From Rhodamnia argentea (Eukaryota; Streptophyta; Magnoliopsida; Myrtales; Myrtaceae): 64,000 bases of DNA. The DNA lies in contig NC_063156.1 of the NCBI RefSeq assembly GCF_020921035.1, positions 4,836,001 through 4,900,000 of the forward strand, given 5' to 3'. The notes under the pieces were generated by a model, which was not told the origin of the DNA, ran no database searches, and saw only the letters and a list, made by a program, of their open reading frames with translations. Made by a program: the position numbers and the translations under genes. Positions 58,400 to 64,000 of the stretch are shown one piece after another. The first letter of the stretch is position 1; each line of letters begins with the position of its first letter.

Positions 58400-59120
58400 A
58401 ATACCCAAAAAGAAAACTTTAATTTTAGCATATGTCTCAATTATATTAAAAAAAAATTCTCATAAAAAAATTCGACTTTTACTTTTGTCCCAATTCTACT
58501 AGCTTAATACACAAAAAACACTCCCAAATTTAGAATCTGCTCAATTATATCCGACGTGCAAAAAAGCCCTCTAACTTCTTTTCTGGTATCTGCTTCCCCT
58601 AAATATTGCATGGAGATACGGAACCATTCAAAATGGCGAGTTCCGAATTCTCCCTAGCACTCAACATCTCAAAGAATAGCTAGACGTGGAGATTTGATTA
58701 TTTGGACGAACGATATTAAATCTCATCGTCTTTGAAACCTGTTATTTTCGAATTTCGAAGATTCTTTGGTAAGTTTGGCGAGAAAAATGAACCATTAACA
58801 AAGTAAAATATCGGTTCACTAGTAGGGTGAAAAATAAGCTTCAAGATATCGTTTAAAAGGCCTAATACCAAATAGAAAAAAAAATCCAACTATAGCATAT
58901 GTCTCAATTATATCCAAACTTTGACCCAAAAAAAAAATTATATCCAAACAAAATTTTTTCTCACAAAAAACTATCAACTTTTACTTTTGTCCCAATTATA
59001 CTAGCCTAATACAAAAAAGAAACCCACTTTTGCATATGTCTCAATTATATCTGAAATTTTTTTTATCTTATAAAAAACCTTCAACTTTTACTTTTGTTCT
59101 AATTCTACCACCATCAGCCT
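58400..59120. repeat. Array of about 120-nt degenerate repeats
   Basis: The phrase 'gcatatgtctcaattatatc' followed by 'cttttacttttgtcccaattctactag' recurs three times in the same orientation with A-rich linkers. Same family style as 3945-4725. No coding features. Confidence 0.55.
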
Positions 59121-59216
59121 TCCGTCTATAATCATTGTTAGTTAGTCTTACATTGCTCAAATTTTCTCGCTACTCCCCTTCGGGGTGGCTAAGGTACCAA
59201 AAAGCAATTGCAATAT

Positions 59217-59291
59217 TGTAGGGTGGGGTTTATCTAGGATTGAGAAAACTCATTAATCTTGTAGGGTGGGGTGTATCTAGGATTAAGAAAC
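59217..59291. repeat. Two-copy 43-bp tandem repeat
   Basis: TGTAGGGTGGGGTTTATCTA starts at 59217 and recurs at 59260 with one change (GTGTATCTA), followed by GGATTGAGAAA / GGATTAAGAAA. Confidence 0.8.
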
Positions 59292-59869
59292 ACTTGACCG
59301 TGAGCGTTTTTTGAGCAGTTGCAATCTCCGCTTGGTCAATGATATGGAGTAGGACAAGACCGAACCATGTAAATTGCCCCCGTTCATTTAACATGTAAGT
59401 ACCAAAAAGTTCTGACAAATACATTGAGAGCGCAATTTAGTCCAAAATCTTAATAAAGTTTCAATGAAAACCTTCTCTATCAAACTGAACCAACGGAAAA
59501 TTAACACAAGGAATTGATCGCAAAGATCTCGAAAAGTTTTAGGACTCAATCAGTCCGCGAGAAAGTGTGTAAGAGCGAATTGCACTTTGCACGCTAAGTT
59601 TACGATTTCCATGCACTTTTCATTTCTCAATAAAGTATGGTCGGTACCAAGATAGAGCTGGATAATGAATTGGTTTCAAAAACTTGCATTTGTTGTCCCA
59701 AAGTATCGTCGAGGCTGGGCTTCGGTTGAATCTGCTGTATGAGGCAAAATTGTTAAGCCCATCAGCTTCGGTCTTCTTATGGATACCCACGTTGGTGGCT
59801 TGTAAGATGAATGGAAAGTGATACAAATAGTCCTTAAATTTTGGCTCACTGTGCAATGCGATCTTCGAA

Positions 59870-60215
59870 CTTTGAATTTTTTTAAACGTGATCCTTGAAT
59901 TTTAGTCCAATGTACAATATCATCCATGAAATTTTAATTTGTTCAATGTGGTCTATGAACTTTTGGTGCATGTTCAATTCACTTCTTGGATTGTACGTGA
60001 ATGTTCGATGTTGTACCTAAACTTGAACTAGTGGAAGACCGACATTGTATAGGTTTATATAATTTAAGAATTAGATTGAATATTTACTAAAAGTTATAGG
60101 ACCACGTTAAACAAATTAAACGTTCGGGAACCACATTGCCTATTAGATTAAAGTTCGGAGATTATATTGAATAAATCAAAAGGTCTAGAGACCACATTAC
60201 ATATTAGATCAAAAT
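59870..60215. repeat. Inverted repeat of 'accacattg...agttcg' type
   Basis: Left units read 'tgaattttagtccaatgtacaat' and 'caatgtggtctatgaacttttg'; right units read the reverse ('gggaaccacattgcctattagattaaagttcgg', 'gagaccacattacatattagatcaaaattcagg'). Miniature non-coding element or its remains. Confidence 0.55.
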
Positions 60216-60699
60216 TCAGGATATCATAATTCATACGATGGCATGATCAGATCACGACAATGTCTTCTCGTGGCAAGAAAAACAAGACGTGAACATTGAA
60301 CAATGCTAGTTGGCGGTTGCTGCACTGTTCGAAAGGGCTTGTTGTGCAGCCCTTCGCCGAATATTTGGGCATCAACAGGCATTAAGAAAGTTGAGAAATC
60401 ACAAAGTTTTTGACATAAGCCAAAGCCACGAAGCAGCTCGAGACAGACGACATGGGTTGGTTTAGTGTAAATGAGCAGTTTCCTTTTCTTGGACTCTCGA
60501 GTCAAAAACAGAGCATCGGCCATCGTTGCATGCGAAAAAAGAATGGTTTTTTAATCTCATTCGCTGTCCACAAATTCAGAAAGATTTTGTTCGTAACGCC
60601 TTTTGGGTGCCAAGCCGGCCATACGATGTTATCATCAACAACTCACCCTGTCACGTAGTGATTTCAATAAACACCCTTTTATGATCCTTCCATGTCTCT

Positions 60700-60702
<3 letters not shown>

Positions 60703-60734
<32 letters not shown>
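60703..60734. repeat. (CT)16 microsatellite in the SYP132-like leader
   Basis: CT run ending about 32 nt before the ATG at 60767, on the coding strand; probably in the 5' UTR. Confidence 0.9.
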
Positions 60735-60737
<3 letters not shown>

Positions 60738-60766
60738 CTTGTGACCCGGCTTTAATCTGATCGAAG

Positions 60767-63547
60767 ATGAACGATTTGCTCACGGTAATCCTGGAGCTTT
60801 TTACTCTGATTATGCTTGCTTTTTGATGAAATTTGGTAAAATACTTCGTCATGATCAATTTCCATTAATTTTGTTGGTTTCTTTGCTGTTTTTTGGAAGT
60901 TGATCAAGAATTTCGTGCTTAGTTGTTGATCGTATTGTCTGATTAATTCGCGTCAAGATCTATGCTAAGACTCTGCTGTGTCCACTGTCCAACATGCCAC
61001 CTTCCTCGTGTTGTGAGACCTTTGAAGGAAATAGTTTGTCGATTTCAAGTGCCATAAAATTTGTGTCATGGGGTTTTTGCAACGCCTGATGTTCTAAGAA
61101 AGTTTCGCTCTTGAAATCACTGATTGAGCGAGTACTGATTGCTTTGCTTTATGGTCTGGTTTAGGACTCCTTCGTCAGTGACGCGAAAATTCAACCTCCA
61201 TCGGAGGGAGATGTCGAAATGGGCGCTCCGTTGCCGAGGAGCAACTCCGACATGGGACTCGAAGCTTTTAATAAGCAGGTATTTCATACTTGACCGTTTT
61301 AAGTTTTTCACACACTACCCGTGGGACAAGCAGGAAATGAATGTAATAGGAGCTTTACATGCTTCGGATTGTTTTGGTTTCACATAAATTTTTCATGCTC
61401 CTAGTTCTGCTCTGAAACTGGATAGTGGATAAGAGTAATTCTTGGAAAAAAAGAGAAGGATGCACTCATCATACCTCTTGCCAATGTTGCCATCGGGCCC
61501 AGCATGATGATTCTCAAGCTGGTCTTCGTCTCTGGTCCAGTTCACTCTGTATTGCTGATATGATTAGTCTCAACATGAACCAACGGAAGTTCTCTTGTTG
61601 TATTTGTAATTCAGATACAAGAGGTTGAAAAACAAGTGCAGAAGGTCTCTAGCCTCCTCAAGAAGCTGAAGGTACGTTTAGTGTAACTTAATAAATGGAG
61701 ATGTTCAGAAATTATCATGTCTCATTGTCAGAGCGAGATATAGTATCTTTGATGACTATTTGGACGGACCTTGGACTCCGGTAGATGTTGCTGTTGCTCA
61801 TTATAGATAAAAGTTCCTCGAAGCATCTGTCCTCTTACCTGTAAATGTAGTATGCGGTCATGATTAGCACTTCATTTAGCTATCAATATGTCTCAAACAC
61901 TCGGCTAAGACACAGGCTAATGCTGTGCGAGAATTTGAGGAAGAAAGGTTACGTGTGGCATGTGGCTACAATTCTGCAATGAAACCTTAAACATTTCCGA
62001 CATCCATAGAATTTGTCAGGATGCTGTGGTAGCATGCATTTGCGTATTGTTTTATTACATTGTGCACGGCTGATTTCAGGGATTGGTATCAGTGTAATGT
62101 TTTATTTGACCATGCTTGATTTGAATGTAAAACAGGAGTCTAACGAGGAGTCAAAAACTGTTACAAAAGCCTCTGCTATGAAAGGTAATTGTCTCATTAT
62201 GTGGTTGGGGTGATAAGCAGCTTAATCGTGGATGACGATATTTTGCCTTTGAACAAATATGAGGATTGAATGATTTGGTTAATTTGATCTGAATTCCTGA
62301 ATACACCCGGCTTGTAACAAGAGTGAAATGTCAAACTTCTTAGCAATCAAAAAGCAGATGGATAAAGATGTGGACGAAGTGGGGAAAACTGCGCGAAATG
62401 TGAAAGCAAAACTTGAAGCAATAAACAAAGAGGTACGATTCTACTTACTCTCTTGATATGGGCTACAATTCTCACTAAGCTCATTAACATATTTGCGTTT
62501 TTCTTTTCAGAACTTAGCGAATCGGAAGAAACCTGGATGTGAGAAAGGAACAGGAGTTGATAGATCAAGGATGAACATGACAAAGTGCGCCTCTGGTAGC
62601 GAGCAGAGCTCACATTTGTCCCTATTGTTCAATACTTGTGTCTGATGGATTAATCAACGGTTTTGTTGTTGCAGCGCGTTAACGAAAAAATTCAAGGAGC
62701 TAATGACTGAGTTTCAGGTCTCGTTTTCATTAAACCCGCCTATTGTAGCCAGTCTCTAGCATCAACTTCTCATGTACGATGTATGTTTTCAGACACTAAG
62801 ACAAAACATTCAGGATGAGTATCGCGCGGTTGTTGAGAGAAGGGTCATCACGGGTAAGAATCCTCAAGCCCTCATATTGCCAAATCTTCAACATGACAGA
62901 TTAAGTCACAGCTACAAGTGTCGGTTTCCTTATACCAATATATATGATGATAACTAATCACGCCATTTTCAACTCTTTGGCACTTCATCATTGGGTAGTC
63001 ACGGGAACCAGACCAGATGAAGAGGTGAGGCTGATCCCTTATGTTCAGATTTGAGTTATTTCTCTATGGATCATGCTGTAATTGGTTAAATCTAATGGGC
63101 TGTGTTAGACAATCGAGCGCCTAATAGAAACGGGTGATGGCGAGCAAATCTTCCAGAAAGCGATTGAAGAAATGGGACGAGGACAGGTAGGTCTTGCATA
63201 TTCACTTTGGGTCTGAGCTGGGACAATATGATCATTTACAGTTTCCCCCGAAGCAAACTCATGTAGGCTTAAGATTTCCATATTTTGCACAACTGAATGT
63301 CATTGGCCACTAACTCTCTAGGTCGTCAATACACTAGAAGAAATTCAGGAGAGACATGATGCGGTACAGGAAATCGAGAAAAAGCTACTTGACTTGCATC
63401 AGGTAATTTCTTCTCTAAGAACGAAGCAAGGATGCTCTAGGCCGATGTGTACTCTAACATTAGTTCCTCTGGTGTTGACAGATTTACTTGGACATGGCAG
63501 TCCTAGTAGAAGCCCAAGGCGAGATCCTAGACAACATTGAGAGTCAG
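60767..63547 (+). CDS. SYP132: Qa-SNARE syntaxin, SYP132-like (3' end missing from window)
   Basis: Plasma-membrane syntaxin that mediates vesicle fusion in secretion and cytokinesis. Coding exons: 60767-60784, 61165-61278, 61615-61671, 62136-62184, 62344-62432, 62511-62584, 62675-62717, 62793-62853, 62999-63024, 63109-63186, 63322-63402, 63482-63547; all junctions stay in frame for 252 codons. Seen: MNDLLT start, ESNEESKTVTKASAMK, AIKKQMDKDVDEVG, ENLANRKKPGCEKGTGVDRS (two exons), TLRQNIQDEYRAVVERRV, VTGTRPDEE, TIERLIETGDGEQIFQKAIE and VVNTLEEIQERHDAVQEIEK. The last visible exon carries the SNARE zero-layer Gln in VLVEAQGEILDNIESQ. About 50 residues (end of SNARE motif, transmembrane anchor) should follow; I do not find them in 63548-64000. 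SYP132 is favoured over SYP121/122 by the many small introns and the GTGVDRS / VTG wording. Exon 1 codes only six residues. Confidence 0.9.
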
Positions 63548-64000
63548 GTTTGCTGCTTCTTCCTGTGTCCTGGAACTGTAACTCACACTACAATGCTATG
63601 AAAAGTTGCTACTCCTTGGAAATTTTAGTTTAGACTTCGTTAAGTATTAATCTACAATGATTGATGTCGACTTAGAGGTTGACTGAGCTCCATGGAACAT
63701 TATCGGTAACGAAGGAAAGCAACATGGAGTAAACAAATCAAAATCGAGCACATTTTAGACGTACTGCGTCGAAATCTTCCGGTATTTTGAGTTTGAGCCA
63801 CAAATTTACAGTTGTGTTAGATAAGATGCAGGAAAACTATTAAGGGGACAGACTAATTTGGCTGGCAGAGGGTGACTGTTAACGAATCTGTTCGATTTAC
63901 TTGCCATGTTTGTTTTGCGACAATTTAATTTTTTTAGAAAGAATGATTCTATAACTCGGTATGACAGCACGAGTCATGAGTTCGAATTGTGATATGCACT
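63548..64000 (+). other. Start of the intron after SYP132-like exon 12
   Basis: Begins with the donor GTTTGC. No acceptor followed by a syntaxin-like C-terminal exon is visible before the window ends, so the remaining exon is probably downstream. Confidence 0.55.

Larger units (their letters stand above)
48602..60766. other. 12-kb spacer without a recognisable gene
   Basis: Between divergently transcribed HDG2-like and SYP132-like genes. 48602-50750 is promoter or leader territory of the former, with several A-rich runs and (GA)/(CT) tracts near 49755, 50020, 50448 and 50610. Inverted-repeat elements lie at 52200-52735, 57000-57330, 58400-59120 and 59870-60215. Short open stretches at 53140-53580 (-), 55634-55972 (+), 56299-56493 (+) and 60224-60523 (-) have no domains I recognise. 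The rest is AT-rich and unassigned. Confidence 0.55.

Overview
This is nuclear genomic DNA from a flowering plant, almost certainly a eudicot. The genes have many short exons with GT-AG introns that are AT-rich, the proteins are closest to Arabidopsis families that I know from memory, and the spacers are full of small inverted-repeat elements and (GA)n/(CT)n microsatellites. I cannot name the species; the style of the repeats would fit a woody Myrtales genome, but that is only an impression. There are no prokaryotic, organellar or viral genes, no CRISPR and no rRNA. I recognised no tRNA.

Layout. 1-5781: gene-free, with several miniature elements. 5782-9410 (+): GAMYB-like R2R3-MYB gene whose 3' half is a tandem array of duplicated exons. 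10076-13391 (-): NADP-dependent 2-alkenal/double-bond reductase, six exons, convergent with the MYB gene. 13392-16826: spacer with a 120-nt near-perfect inverted repeat. 16827-18687 (-): ATG8, five exons. 18688-22690: spacer with a Tourist-like MITE. 22691-23050 (-): small single-exon protein that I do not recognise. 24257-29185 (+) and 36689-40742 (+): two clade-III glutamate receptor-like channel genes in head-to-tail order (GLR3.7-like and GLR3.4-like) with identical intron phases. 43665-48601 (-): HD-ZIP IV transcription factor closest to HDG2, ten coding exons. 48602-60766: 12 kb without a recognisable gene. 60767-63547 (+): SYP132-like plasma-membrane syntaxin; twelve coding exons are present and the last part (end of the SNARE motif and membrane anchor) lies beyond the window or is missing.

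The genes are not a functional cluster: hormone/anther-type transcription factor, aldehyde detoxification, autophagy, Ca2+ channel, epidermal transcription factor and secretion SNARE. Only the GLR pair looks related by position. The most unusual item is the MYB gene. About 305 bp (one exon plus one intron) is repeated so that four internal exons, all phase 1-1 and all open, follow one another between exon 2 and the terminal exon. The gene keeps a miR159-like target site, yet the expected intron-1 acceptor reads GG rather than AG, so whether it is functional is open. Exon limits were derived by hand from splice consensus, reading phase and remembered family alignments; no search was run.
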